Shown here: positions 9,724 through 18,404 of the stretch, piece by piece
How the letters are laid out: every line of letters starts with the position of its first letter
How positions within the stretch are numbered: the stretch's first letter is position 1
NCBI GenBank assembly: GCA_003116975.1
Contig: BGKB01000131.1
Coordinates: forward strand, 62,001 to 126,000
Length of the DNA stretch: 64,000 nucleotides
Reading direction: 5' to 3'
DNA from: Aurantiochytrium sp. KH105
Lineage: Eukaryota; Sar; Bigyra; Thraustochytrida; Thraustochytriidae
Translations under genes and position numbers: made by a program
Notes under the pieces: model-generated
Databases searched by the model: none
Seen by the model: only the letters and a program-made list of their open reading frames with translations
Told to the model about the DNA's origin: nothing

Positions 9724-10935
9724 ATGGCCGGGTATGGCGAATGGTGCGAGCAAGACGTGGGCATTAACGGCTGCGCCGGGCCATATGTGTGCTTTGTCAA
9801 TGCCACCTGGAACGAAAACGGCAGTCTCTGCACCTGCAGCCTATGGTATGGATGGCGAGGTGAGCAATGTCTCGAATTTAGCGGACCTACCTTCTTCATT
9901 ATCATATCTGCAGGGCTGCAAGGCTTGCTTGGCGTTCTTGCTCTCGTGGTTGCGCTTGATGGAATCGTAAAGTACATACGATTCATTGGTCTTCATATCA
10001 ATACGCAAGTTCTCACCATGGTTTTCATTGGCGCAGCATTGACCATGCTTGTCGGTTGGAGAGCAGTCTCGATTGCCATTGCAAGCACACCGCAATTATA
10101 CGTTTTGGAAACAGTTTCGAACAATCAGGGCCGATCGCACACATACATTTTCGGAGAGCGCTCGCTCCTTTCCGCGACACTTTGTTTTGGCACGCTAGCG
10201 CTTCTTAATATCTCACTCGTCTGGGTCGAAGTCGCGCTCCAGTCAAGTCGCGTGACGCAAAAAACCTTCTCAGGACTCACTAGTTACCGCCGCACCGTCT
10301 ATGTCTTTGAATTTGTCCTTACAACTGGACTTTTCGCCCTCAACGCCAAAGGCTTGACTGCACTCGTCTCTCTTTTTGCAGCGCCATTTCTCATCTTCAT
10401 TACGGTCGTCTTTGCATATGGCGCAAAACATATAAATGCACTCACAGAGGCCTTCAAGACAGAGAGTCTTTCTGCCAGTGGCGATGAAACACGCGCTGCT
10501 CCGAGCAAGCATATGCTCTCGTTGTCCAAGAAGTATACTCGCATTGTTAAGTCGATCCAGCGAACTGCTTTGCGTGTCGTTATCTGTGTAGCCTGCGGTC
10601 TCCTTTCTGGGGTCATTTACACCATCCTTACCATGCTGGGCCAGCGCACGTTTCTTTTTCCCGAAGCAAAGGTCCATATTGTCGTCGTCGCCAACGAAGG
10701 CGTTCCACTGTTTTCCCTTCTCGCCTTGCTGCCAATTCTTCACTATGTACACAAAAGCATCAACAAGTCTTTGCGATCCAAGATAAGAACATTCGGAGGG
10801 CGCGTGCACGCAAAAGCAGGCCCAATACACCCTTCTGAGCAGCAAAGCCAACAAGCAATCCTCGATATGCAGATCCGAACATCGCATCATCCCACGTCAA
10901 CTATCACAGAAGAGGATCTCGAAGCCACATCGTGA
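9724..10935 (+). CDS. EGF-like / seven-helix membrane protein, tandem copy 2
   Basis: 403 residues from the ATG at 9724 (MAGYGEWCEQ). It has the same design as copy 1: a six-cysteine EGF-like N-terminus with an NAT glycosylation site, a CTCSLWYGWRGEQC end, about seven hydrophobic helices, and the conserved GLTSYRRTVYVFE loop after helix 3. The segments between helices and in the C-tail differ strongly from copies 1 and 3 while the EGF module and loop stay almost unchanged, which suggests an old duplication under selection on those parts. The C-tail is rich in Gln, Ser and Thr. All three copies point the same way. Function unknown; a cell-surface receptor is an inference from topology alone. 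Confidence 0.75.
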   Translation: MAGYGEWCEQDVGINGCAGPYVCFVNATWNENGSLCTCSLWYGWRGEQCLEFSGPTFFIIISAGLQGLLGVLALVVALDGIVKYIRFIGLHINTQVLTMVFIGAALTMLVGWRAVSIAIASTPQLYVLETVSNNQGRSHTYIFGERSLLSATLCFGTLALLNISLVWVEVALQSSRVTQKTFSGLTSYRRTVYVFEFVLTTGLFALNAKGLTALVSLFAAPFLIFITVVFAYGAKHINALTEAFKTESLSASGDETRAAPSKHMLSLSKKYTRIVKSIQRTALRVVICVACGLLSGVIYTILTMLGQRTFLFPEAKVHIVVVANEGVPLFSLLALLPILHYVHKSINKSLRSKIRTFGGRVHAKAGPIHPSEQQSQQAILDMQIRTSHHPTSTITEEDLEATS

Positions 10936-12477
10936 GAAAGCGTATATCTTGACAGAATAAAAGAGGAGCGTAGGACGAGGTCATGTACAAACAACTGCAA
11001 CGCGGCAAAGTTGCGCTCGATACGAGACTCAAGAATCGAGCCGATGCATGAACCCTTGCCAACGCCCAATATGGTGAGCTCCACGCTATCCCGTTGAAGA
11101 CAGGCGTGATGTCAAGCAAGTGCAAACGCGCTTGAAGTGGGAATTAAGTCGACGCACGACCCACCGCCTACACTGAGAACGACAAAAAGGCGGGCTTGAC
11201 GCTGCTCCAGTATCGGTACGCGCAAAACTCGCTTGCACGGCTTTCCTCGCGCGCAGCAAGGGTCAGTGTCGTAAGGTCGTTCGTTTTGCCGTCAACTATG
11301 GCTGGTACGCAGGAAGTTTGCATCAAGCTGTACCTCACATCCAAGTGGCGCAAACATGCTGCTCTGCAATGAATTACTCCTTCGGAAGTTGTGCCGGCAA
11401 CGGTTCTATTGTGGCATGCCTAGCAGGCGACGTTTGCCTCATTTTTAGTTGGCAACAAAGAACAATGATCGCATGGAAGGAACTTCATTTCATGTTCAAG
11501 TGATAGCAGTGTTCAGCCTGCTATGCTCCCGGGGCTATTCTTTCTTCGTCTGTTTCGCACACTAACGGACGTTTGGATGCTACGACATTTTCCCTGCAAG
11601 ATGAGAGAACTTCCAACACCGAACCCATACATCTCCATCAGATGGCATTCATGGCTGAGAGGAAGGAGGAGGTGACGTGCGAAAAGAAGGCCGAGACGGG
11701 TGGATTGTCAGCCGCCGGAGGCGGGCGGATTGTCAGGTACAAAATCTCGAAGCGGCACGGAACCTCGGTCGGGTCAACCGTCCTCCGATTCCGAACCGAC
11801 TTTGGCACGCTGCAGCTGACGGTGATGTGTTGGCCGGCCGACAGCAATCGGAGGCAAGGAGCCTGGAGGAGAAGGGGGCGAGAGGGAAGGGTTCACAACA
11901 GGAGAATGCCCCAAAAGCACAAATTCGCAAGTGAAAAAGAAAGAAGATGAAAGCTGGACCTAGGTTTATATTTGCAAACCAGGCTCAAATTCTCCTCAGC
12001 AAAAGAGCAGAAAACACAAATGTTACTGTTACATCCGCCAGGCCGCCTTTCGAAACGGTGCTCAATTACTATGAATTCTTTGGACTACATTGTCTACAAA
12101 GCTCATGTACCTACTCGCTAGGCGGCTAGGCGGCTAGGCTAGGCTAGGTTCAGTTTTACATGTTAGGCTCAGCTAGGCTGTCAGGCCGCTATCAAGACCC
12201 GCAACGGCTATGTCGAAGGATGGAGAAAGGGTGGCGACGAGGCCCACAGTGCCACTGTGCGCAAGAGGACGATGCCCTGCCAGCGTCACCATGATGCGCA
12301 CGCGTATTGGTTTCTTGTGATCCCGCATCCGTAGATTGACCTTGACTTAGGCCTACCTGTTCGGCCTATCCGGTATGTCTGGTTGTGGAGTCCGGCGTCC
12401 CCTCAGCTCCGCATTCTTTCGGTCTTGTCCTTCTTTCTTCACCGTGCCAGGCAAACCGCTACCGTCCGGCTTGCGCC
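10936..12477. other. 1.5-kb spacer between EGF-7TM copies 2 and 3
   Basis: A long spacer without a recognised gene. Near 12113-12180 there is a cluster of GGCTAG-type short repeats. A 125-codon frame at 11573-11950 begins with ATG but shows no domain. I looked for remnants of a further EGF-7TM copy (the MAGYG and SYRRTVY segments) and saw none. Confidence 0.4.
12113..12180. repeat. GGCTAG short-repeat cluster
   Basis: Repeated GGCTAGGC and GCTAG words, some in immediate succession (about 12118-12149), followed by scattered single copies to about 12180. It lies in the spacer between duplicated genes. Confidence 0.6.
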
Positions 12478-13650
12478 ATGGCAGGCTACGGCGAGTGGTG
12501 CGAGCAAGACGTGGGCACGAACGGGTGCGCGGCGCCATACGTGTGTTACGTAAACGCCTCGCGGAATGATGGGGTCAGTCTTTGCACATGCAGCCTATGG
12601 TTTGGCTGGCACGGCGAGGAATGTCTCGAGCTGGGTGGGCCTAGCTATTACCTGCTCGCCTCTGCCGGCGTCCAATGCATTGCCGCATTCGTTGGTCTTC
12701 TTGCTGCTATCGATGCATGTGCCAAAAGCGTGCGACATTTCGGCGTGCAGGCCAATGTGCAAGCAGTCACGTTGCTCTTTAGCATGACTGCGCAGATGTT
12801 GCTTGTCACGTGGAGAGCCATCGTTATGGCCATTGTGTTGACACCACAATATCACAACCTTGAAGCTACGTCTAACTCATCGGGTCGGACGCACGCCCTT
12901 GTTCCCTACGAGCGACTCTTTATCGCATCGTTCATGTGTTTTGGCACGCTTGGACTGCTTAATGTCTCCCTCGTTTGGGTTCAGGTCGCTCTTCGCTCGC
13001 ACCATGTGACACAAAAGGTAACCTCGGGGCTCACGAGCTACCGCCGCACGGTCTACGCATTTGAGACTATTTTTGTTGCAGGGCTTGTTGGACTCAACGT
13101 TGCTGGAATGACTGCAGCTATTACTATTTTCTCCGCGCCCTTCATTCTCTTTATGATTGTGACCTTTACGTTCGGTGCAAACAAAATGAGCGAGCTCGCC
13201 GCGATTTTCAAAAGCGGTCCAGACGCCCTCGAAGGTGACAGCAGAGGTAGTGAGCACCTCCACAGCATTGCCATGAGGTATAAACGCATCGTCTCTTTTG
13301 TCAAATCAACAGCAAGACGAATTGTCCTGTTTCTATCGCTGGCACTTCTCTCGGGCATTCTATACACAGCTCTCACATTTGTAGGCCAGCGCTCCGTGCT
13401 TTTCCCCAATGCTCCTGTTCACGCCGTGGTGGTGTTCAACGAGGGTATTCCGCTTTTCAGTCTCGCTGCAGGTCTGACAGGGCTTTTCTATGTGCGCACA
13501 AATATTCTCGAGGCCGTTCACACGCGCGCCCCTATTCTAAGAGAGCGCAAATTACGAAAACTTGCCCGTCTCGGAAAGAAGGGCGCGCAAAATGCGGTAG
13601 TCCCAACGTCCATGAGTTCCGAACAAATGGCCTTGAGCTCTGAGTTTTAA
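12478..13650 (+). CDS. EGF-like / seven-helix membrane protein, tandem copy 3
   Basis: 390 residues from the ATG at 12478. An open frame continues 31 codons upstream to a GTG-like codon context, but the MAGYGEWCEQDVG start shared with copy 2 argues for 12478. The EGF-like module (six cysteines, NAS sequon, CTCSLWFGWHGEEC), the GLTSYRRTVYAFE loop and about seven hydrophobic helices match the other copies. The C-tail is basic (RERKLRKLARLGKK) then Ser-rich, unlike the acidic/Ser tail of copy 1. The N-terminus is closest to copy 2. Function unknown. Confidence 0.75.
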   Translation: MAGYGEWCEQDVGTNGCAAPYVCYVNASRNDGVSLCTCSLWFGWHGEECLELGGPSYYLLASAGVQCIAAFVGLLAAIDACAKSVRHFGVQANVQAVTLLFSMTAQMLLVTWRAIVMAIVLTPQYHNLEATSNSSGRTHALVPYERLFIASFMCFGTLGLLNVSLVWVQVALRSHHVTQKVTSGLTSYRRTVYAFETIFVAGLVGLNVAGMTAAITIFSAPFILFMIVTFTFGANKMSELAAIFKSGPDALEGDSRGSEHLHSIAMRYKRIVSFVKSTARRIVLFLSLALLSGILYTALTFVGQRSVLFPNAPVHAVVVFNEGIPLFSLAAGLTGLFYVRTNILEAVHTRAPILRERKLRKLARLGKKGAQNAVVPTSMSSEQMALSSEF

Positions 13651-14407
13651 GGAAAGTATATATATATCGTGCAAGGACTCAGAATGGGTCGGTGAAAAAG
13701 TCAATAAACTTTGCAACTGTCGAACATCATGACCGTCATGATTTCTCAAGTTGAATTCAAAACTAAAATGAGGAGGGAGACTCGAGGCGTTGCGTTTTGA
13801 GCCACCCCAAATCTTCTTTGCTCTATCAATGACAATCTGAGCGAGATCAGCAATTGAAGTCGATAAATAGTAAGATCAGCTGACTCTGTCGCATATTACG
13901 AGACGAATACTTTGCAGCACGGCGAGTTTGCCATCCGCACAGCCGCGAGTTTGCCAATAACTTGCGAATTCGAACTGACAGTGAGCCCCGAGTCTTGGCA
14001 TGCCATACATTTTCCCACCGCATCATTTTCTAATGCACTCGCAGCTTGAAGCCACGATGGATCGGTCTCGCAGACAATGGACCGATCCCGCAGCCTCGGC
14101 CTCGTGGTGAGGATCATCGATCCTGGTGGATTCCGTTCGGGTTCCGGCGTTGGGTTCCGGCGAGTTGTCACAGGCATTCATTTATAGCCAGGCAAGCAAT
14201 GGTATAATAGGCCTAGTAGCAAGGACCAAAATCCGTCCAATCCCGAATTTCGTGGTCAGTGTGCAGCGCGCGGCCAGGGTCTGCGAGCGCGAGAGGAGGA
14301 AGCCTCGGAAGCGCGTCAAACCGGCGCCCGGGCGCAGCGAGGCGCTCTTTGCGTCTGCAGAAGGCGGCGCGAAGCCCAGGCAGGCAGATAGCGAGACAGA
14401 AGACACC
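13651..14407. other. Intergenic region upstream of SBDS
   Basis: About 760 bases. A TATATATA run at 13659-13667 follows the stop of EGF-7TM copy 3. The frame of SBDS is open from 14126, but the extra N-terminus has no family similarity, so this stretch is treated as 5' flank. No RNA gene seen. Confidence 0.4.
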
Positions 14408-15814
14408 ATGAGCCAGAAGATCCAGCAGGCGGTGAACCAGGTGCGACTCACGAACGTCGCCGTGGTGCGGCTCAAGAGGCACGGGAAGCGCTTCGAAGTG
14501 GCATGCTACCGTAATAAGATCGAGAACTGGCGCAGCGGCCTGGAGACCGACATCGACGAGGTGCTGCAGATTGACCGCGTCTTTGAGAATGTGAGCAAAG
14601 GCGTCATGGCCAAGACCAAGGATCTGGAAAAGGCCTTTGGGACGAGTGATACTGAAGCGGTGTGCCGCATCATCCTCAGCAAGGGGTCTTCACAGGTATC
14701 CGAAGGTGAGCGCGCGATGCAGATTCAAAATCGGTTCCGCAACGTTGCTACCATTGTTAGCGAAAAGTGCATCAACCCAGATAACCTGCGGCCGTACCCC
14801 GTGAGCACCATCGAGACGGCGATGCGCGACACCTTGCACTTTGCTGCCGTCACGAGCAAAAGTGCCAAGCAGCAGGCACTCGAGGTTATCCGCGAGCTCG
14901 AAAAGGTAATGCCCATCAAGCGCGCGCAGATGTTTGTCCGTGTTGTCGTCGCTGCTGAGCACCGCGAGGCTCTGACGGAGCAGCTCACGTCTTCTCAAAG
15001 TGGCCTTGCGCGCTCGGATGACTCTGTGCCGGGTAACTTTGAGCAGCATGTCTATTTGGATCCGGGTCATTTTCGCGCCCTTTCCGAATTCGTCGCCTCG
15101 CTCGCTCCACCGGGCACGCTCGAAGTCAAGGATTTCAACGTTCAGGATGACACAGAAGCCGATGTGGAGAACGCCGATGCCAAACGCAACGCACAGTCCA
15201 AGGCAAGCGACAAGGCCGCTGCTACCGCTGCTGCCACGTCAGGATCCGCTCAAGAAGGAGAAGCGGCCCAAGCCAGCGACGCCAAAGAGAGCGCCACGGA
15301 CGCGACCTCGGGCCAGGATGCAGGAGAAGAAGACCCTGAACCGGTGGACATGTACGAGGAAGCCGCCTCCAACCTGCAAACCCTGAAGAAGCAGCAAAAG
15401 AAGAGCAAGAAGAAGAAGAAGAAGGAAATGCGCCGTCTGGCAAACGAGGCGGACGACAACGACGACGAAAACAATGACGACGAAACTGCTTCTGCGAAAA
15501 AGCCGACTGAGAGTGCAGCAGAGACGAGAGCGGGCTGTGCCGAACCAAACCCTGCTCCAGAGGCTCCGCCTGCAGCGGCAAACCCCGCAACGGCATCGAC
15601 TACTGCAGCAGCAGCAGACCCGGGCGGCTTGCGATGTCGTACGTGCAACGTGGGGTTTGGCTCGGACCGTTCGCAGCAGCGGGAGCATTATAAGACGGAT
15701 TTGCACCGGCTCAATCTCAAGCTCAACATGAAAAAGCTGCCATGCATGACCCAGGAAGAGTTTGATCTTCTCGGGCCGGAAGAAAGGGACGCTATTCTCC
15801 TCGACTATAGCTAA
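14408..15814 (+). CDS. SBDS: SBDS/Sdo1 ribosome maturation factor with C-terminal zinc-finger extension
   Basis: 468 residues from the ATG at 14408. With its GTPase partner (EFL1), SBDS releases eIF6 from nascent 60S subunits. The N-terminal domain (VRLTNVAVVRLKRHGKRFEV, NVSKG) and the following KCINP...RPYPVS and STKQQALEVI-like helices are diagnostic. The three-domain core ends near residue 250. A long tail follows: an Ala/acidic stretch, a Lys-rich run (about 330-345), and a U1-like C2H2 finger at about 408-430 (C-x2-C-x13-H-x5-H). Animal and yeast SBDS are about 250 residues and lack this finger; extended forms are known in plants and some protists. The open frame continues upstream to 14126, but that part is not conserved. 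Confidence 0.93.
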   Translation: MSQKIQQAVNQVRLTNVAVVRLKRHGKRFEVACYRNKIENWRSGLETDIDEVLQIDRVFENVSKGVMAKTKDLEKAFGTSDTEAVCRIILSKGSSQVSEGERAMQIQNRFRNVATIVSEKCINPDNLRPYPVSTIETAMRDTLHFAAVTSKSAKQQALEVIRELEKVMPIKRAQMFVRVVVAAEHREALTEQLTSSQSGLARSDDSVPGNFEQHVYLDPGHFRALSEFVASLAPPGTLEVKDFNVQDDTEADVENADAKRNAQSKASDKAAATAAATSGSAQEGEAAQASDAKESATDATSGQDAGEEDPEPVDMYEEAASNLQTLKKQQKKSKKKKKKEMRRLANEADDNDDENNDDETASAKKPTESAAETRAGCAEPNPAPEAPPAAANPATASTTAAAADPGGLRCRTCNVGFGSDRSQQREHYKTDLHRLNLKLNMKKLPCMTQEEFDLLGPEERDAILLDYS

Positions 15815-16169
15815 AAATTTAGCATGTTAGTCTGTAGCTTGAACATGTTGTCGCGATTCGGAGCTCAATCGTGCAAAGTACAAAAGCACAGCAGGAGCCA
15901 ATATTGATGTTTTTATTTGTTCATAGACGTGCGCTCCTGGCCAAAGGAAGACCTTCCTCATGGACGGCGCAACAGACAGGCAAAGATCTCATCAAGCGAC
16001 CCATCCTGAGCCTTTTGAGTTCAGAGTTTATTTTGTGTATAACGTTTCACTACTACTCTGTCTAGCGCGCAGTCGAGGCGGCCGACAAGCTTAAAGGTAA
16101 TTTTGTTAAAGAAAAGGGAACAAGAGTGCGAATTGATAAAAAGGCGCAAAGTACGTTCGCGCCAACCAC
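15815..16169. other. 3'-3' intergenic stretch
   Basis: About 355 AT-richer bases between the convergent SBDS and histidine-phosphatase genes. Nothing recognised beyond presumed 3' untranslated ends. Confidence 0.4.
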
Positions 16170-17243
16170 TCACTCGTTCTTTGCAGAATCCCGCTTGGAG
16201 GACTTGCGCTTCTTGACCTTCTTGCCCTTGTCCTCGAAACCAAGGTAGAGAGGATCGACTGAGTCCTCCTGAATGCGGTACCAGGTCTTACCGTTCTTGA
16301 GCTTGCCGCGCTCCAGCGTAAAGGCCACCACTGCGCAATTCTTCATCTTGTTTGTCCGCGCAATGTTCGTTGAGCTAAGAGGCAAAAAGGTATTGAAAAA
16401 GTGACGTGCGTAGAGACTGTGGCCCGCCGCAATCACAGTGGGCTCGTCGTGCTCAAAGCACCAAGCCGCAAAGTCCTTGACACGGTGGATGCCTCGAGAG
16501 CTCACCGGTTTGTCACCGTCGTTCTCCAGGCCGTTGAAGAAACGCTCAGGCGTCCATGTCATCTTTTTCATGTTGATTCCGTGCAATTCCTCATCCGAGA
16601 GCTCGGGATAGCCCTGAGGCTTGGCAAGCGCGACGCAGTCGACGTTGACCGAGACTTCTTGAAGGCACGAGAGAATGTGAATCTTCTCCTGAGTTCGCTG
16701 CAGACGGGACCAGAATCCAATGGTCGCCGTAGAGAGCGCGCGTCGCAGGTTGCTCGACACCAGGACGGACTCGCCCTCGAGACCCTTGAGGACAGCGCCA
16801 ATACCCTCATCGCTCGACTCGACGAACTTGGCGAGGCCAGCTGCCTGCATTGTGCCTTCTTCGCTGAGAGGAGAGTCGAGAAAGGTCGAGTCCAGCGTCG
16901 TCGCCTGCAGGAACTCGTCGCGCAGCGCGCGAAAGAGACGGCCAGGGAACGAGGGTCCGAAACCTTTGTTGAAGACCTCGTTCCAGCGGCTTTCGCCGTG
17001 ACGCACAAAGATGATCTGCTTCGTCGAGTCCACAGTATCCAGAATGCCGGCCGCGTCAGCCTGTCGCGGCCAGCGCTTATCCTGCGAGAAGATCATGTGG
17101 CTCAGTCCAATCCGCAGAAGGTGAAGCTTGTACACAATGTTCGCAAACCGCTGGTCGTACAAAGACGCGATCCACAGCGCCACCACCGACACCAGCGGCA
17201 GCACCGTGATCACCATGCCTGCCAGAACGCTCATCATGCCCAT
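16170..17243 (-). CDS. Membrane-anchored histidine phosphatase (phosphoglycerate mutase-like)
   Basis: 357 residues from the ATG at 17243; the frame continues upstream only with non-ATG codons into a CTG repeat. A hydrophobic helix at about residues 4-27 suggests a signal anchor. The catalytic fold begins with FVRHGESRWNEVF, carrying the phospho-accepting His of the RHG motif. VSSNLRRALSTA carries the usual second Arg, and the distal catalytic His is in AAGHSLYARHFF. The PLSEEG segment is also typical. The C-terminus is Lys-rich (KGKKVKKRKSSK). The family includes phosphoglycerate mutases and many phosphatases; the membrane anchor and length argue against the glycolytic enzyme. The substrate is unknown. 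Confidence 0.8.
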   Translation of the reverse strand: MGMMSVLAGMVITVLPLVSVVALWIASLYDQRFANIVYKLHLLRIGLSHMIFSQDKRWPRQADAAGILDTVDSTKQIIFVRHGESRWNEVFNKGFGPSFPGRLFRALRDEFLQATTLDSTFLDSPLSEEGTMQAAGLAKFVESSDEGIGAVLKGLEGESVLVSSNLRRALSTATIGFWSRLQRTQEKIHILSCLQEVSVNVDCVALAKPQGYPELSDEELHGINMKKMTWTPERFFNGLENDGDKPVSSRGIHRVKDFAAWCFEHDEPTVIAAGHSLYARHFFNTFLPLSSTNIARTNKMKNCAVVAFTLERGKLKNGKTWYRIQEDSVDPLYLGFEDKGKKVKKRKSSKRDSAKNE

Positions 17244-17280
17244 CTGCGGCCCCGCCCCGCTCCGCTGCAATGCTGCAATG

Positions 17281-17287
17281 CTGCTGC

Positions 17288-17334
<47 letters not shown>

Positions 17335-17345
17335 CTGCTGCTGCT
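17281..17345. repeat. CTG/TTG trinucleotide microsatellite
   Basis: Nearly uninterrupted CTG and TTG triplets about 40 bases upstream of the ATG of the minus-strand histidine phosphatase (CAG/CAA on the coding strand), so probably in its 5' untranslated region. Confidence 0.9.
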
Positions 17346-17500
17346 AAACTCCCCCTCCTCCTCTGTCTCCTACTTCACAGCAACACGCACGCGCTCGGGC
17401 GCCGTACTGTCCTCCTCCGAGTCCCTCTGCCTGCCTTGTGCACCGCACCCGCGAGCCGCAGATCGCGCGCGGCCTCGTTCAGGCCTCGCGGCCTCGCGCA

Positions 17501-17575
17501 GCCTCGCCTCGCGCAGCCTCGCCTCGCGCAGCCTCGCCTCGCGCAGCCTCGCCTCGCGCAGCCTCGCCTCGCGCA
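17501..17575. repeat. 15-base minisatellite, five exact copies
   Basis: Five exact tandem copies of GCCTCGCCTCGCGCA, flanked by partial copies on both sides (about 17486-17500 and 17576-17586). The unit is a multiple of three, so it reads through in every frame (as Ser-Pro-Arg-Ala-Ala on the plus strand). Confidence 0.95.
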
Positions 17576-17770
17576 GCCTCGCGGCGCGTGGATGGATTCT
17601 GCGGCGCGGGGCGGCAGCTCGGGCGGCTGGGCGTCGGGCAGGTCGCGAGCAGGGTGCGCCCGAAGCGGCCCAAGCGGCGGCCCGTTCTGGGAAAGGGACC
17701 TATCGCAGCCGCGCCCGCGGGCCTCCCTGCGGCGGCGCCTCGCGAGCAGGACCGCAAGAGCGCGCGCGAG

Positions 17771-18322
17771 ATGCTCGCGGCGTACAAGTCGTCTTCGGAG
17801 GAGGAGGAGGAGGAGGAGGAGGAGGAGAATGGGGCCGAGCGGGATGTGCCGATGAGGGACGGCGATGGCGGGGATGGAAGCGGGAAGGGGGAGGAGCGAA
17901 GGCCAGAAGGGCAGAGCCAAAACGGCGAGAAGCTCGCTTTGCACGAGGCCAAGCGGAGGCAGCCCGAAGGGGAGCTTGCGGGACCTCTTGCAGGTGCTGG
18001 TGCTGGTGCTGGTGCTGATAGTGGTGCGGAGCCCAAGGCGAAGAAACCAAAGCTGCAACTGCCTCGCTTCGGCGAGACGTCCAACCTGAGCGCAACGAGC
18101 TCGCTTCCGAGACCCGCTGCCGCGCCCCAAACGACCAAGGCGACGACAGCTGCGCCTTCATCCTTGCATCGAAAAGAGCAAAAGGGAGCAGAATCGCGCG
18201 AAGAGTCTATCTTTATCCCTCCGCAGGTCCGTTCGAGACGCAAAAACGTGAGTACCGAGGATCACGAGGGCTGGAACTCCGCGTATACGGCGCGGAGGAT
18301 GCAGAACAAACAAGCGCGATAG
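17771..18322 (+). CDS. Acidic/Ser-rich protein of unknown function
   Basis: 183 residues from the first in-frame ATG (17771). The frame is open a further 111 codons upstream through a minisatellite, without ATG. The N-terminus reads MLAAYKSSSEEEEE, a Ser followed by an acidic run; the middle is Gly/Ala/Glu/Lys-rich and contains a GAGAGAGA run (about 17995-18020). The most protein-like part is the C-terminal 40 residues (IFIPPQVRSRRKN, then STEDHEGWNSAY). I do not recognise the family. A nuclear, disordered protein would fit the composition. The start is uncertain, and an upstream exon cannot be excluded. Confidence 0.45.
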   Translation: MLAAYKSSSEEEEEEEEEENGAERDVPMRDGDGGDGSGKGEERRPEGQSQNGEKLALHEAKRRQPEGELAGPLAGAGAGAGADSGAEPKAKKPKLQLPRFGETSNLSATSSLPRPAAAPQTTKATTAAPSSLHRKEQKGAESREESIFIPPQVRSRRKNVSTEDHEGWNSAYTARRMQNKQAR

Positions 18323-18404
18323 AACAGTCACGACAGCAAACACGCATTTCAACTACTTTCGGGGGAAAAAATTGAAAGTCTTTGTACAGAAAATGTATGA
18401 TATT

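Larger units (their letters stand above)
17244..17770. other. GC-rich divergent intergenic region
   Basis: Lies between the starts of the histidine phosphatase (minus) and an acidic unknown (plus). It contains the CTG microsatellite and the 15-base minisatellite listed separately. Frames are open on both strands because of the repeats, so open length is not evidence of coding here. Confidence 0.45.

Noticed and set aside
11573-11950. 125-codon ATG frame between EGF-7TM copies 2 and 3
   Set aside because: No recognisable domain, no similarity to the flanking family, and length is within chance for this base composition.
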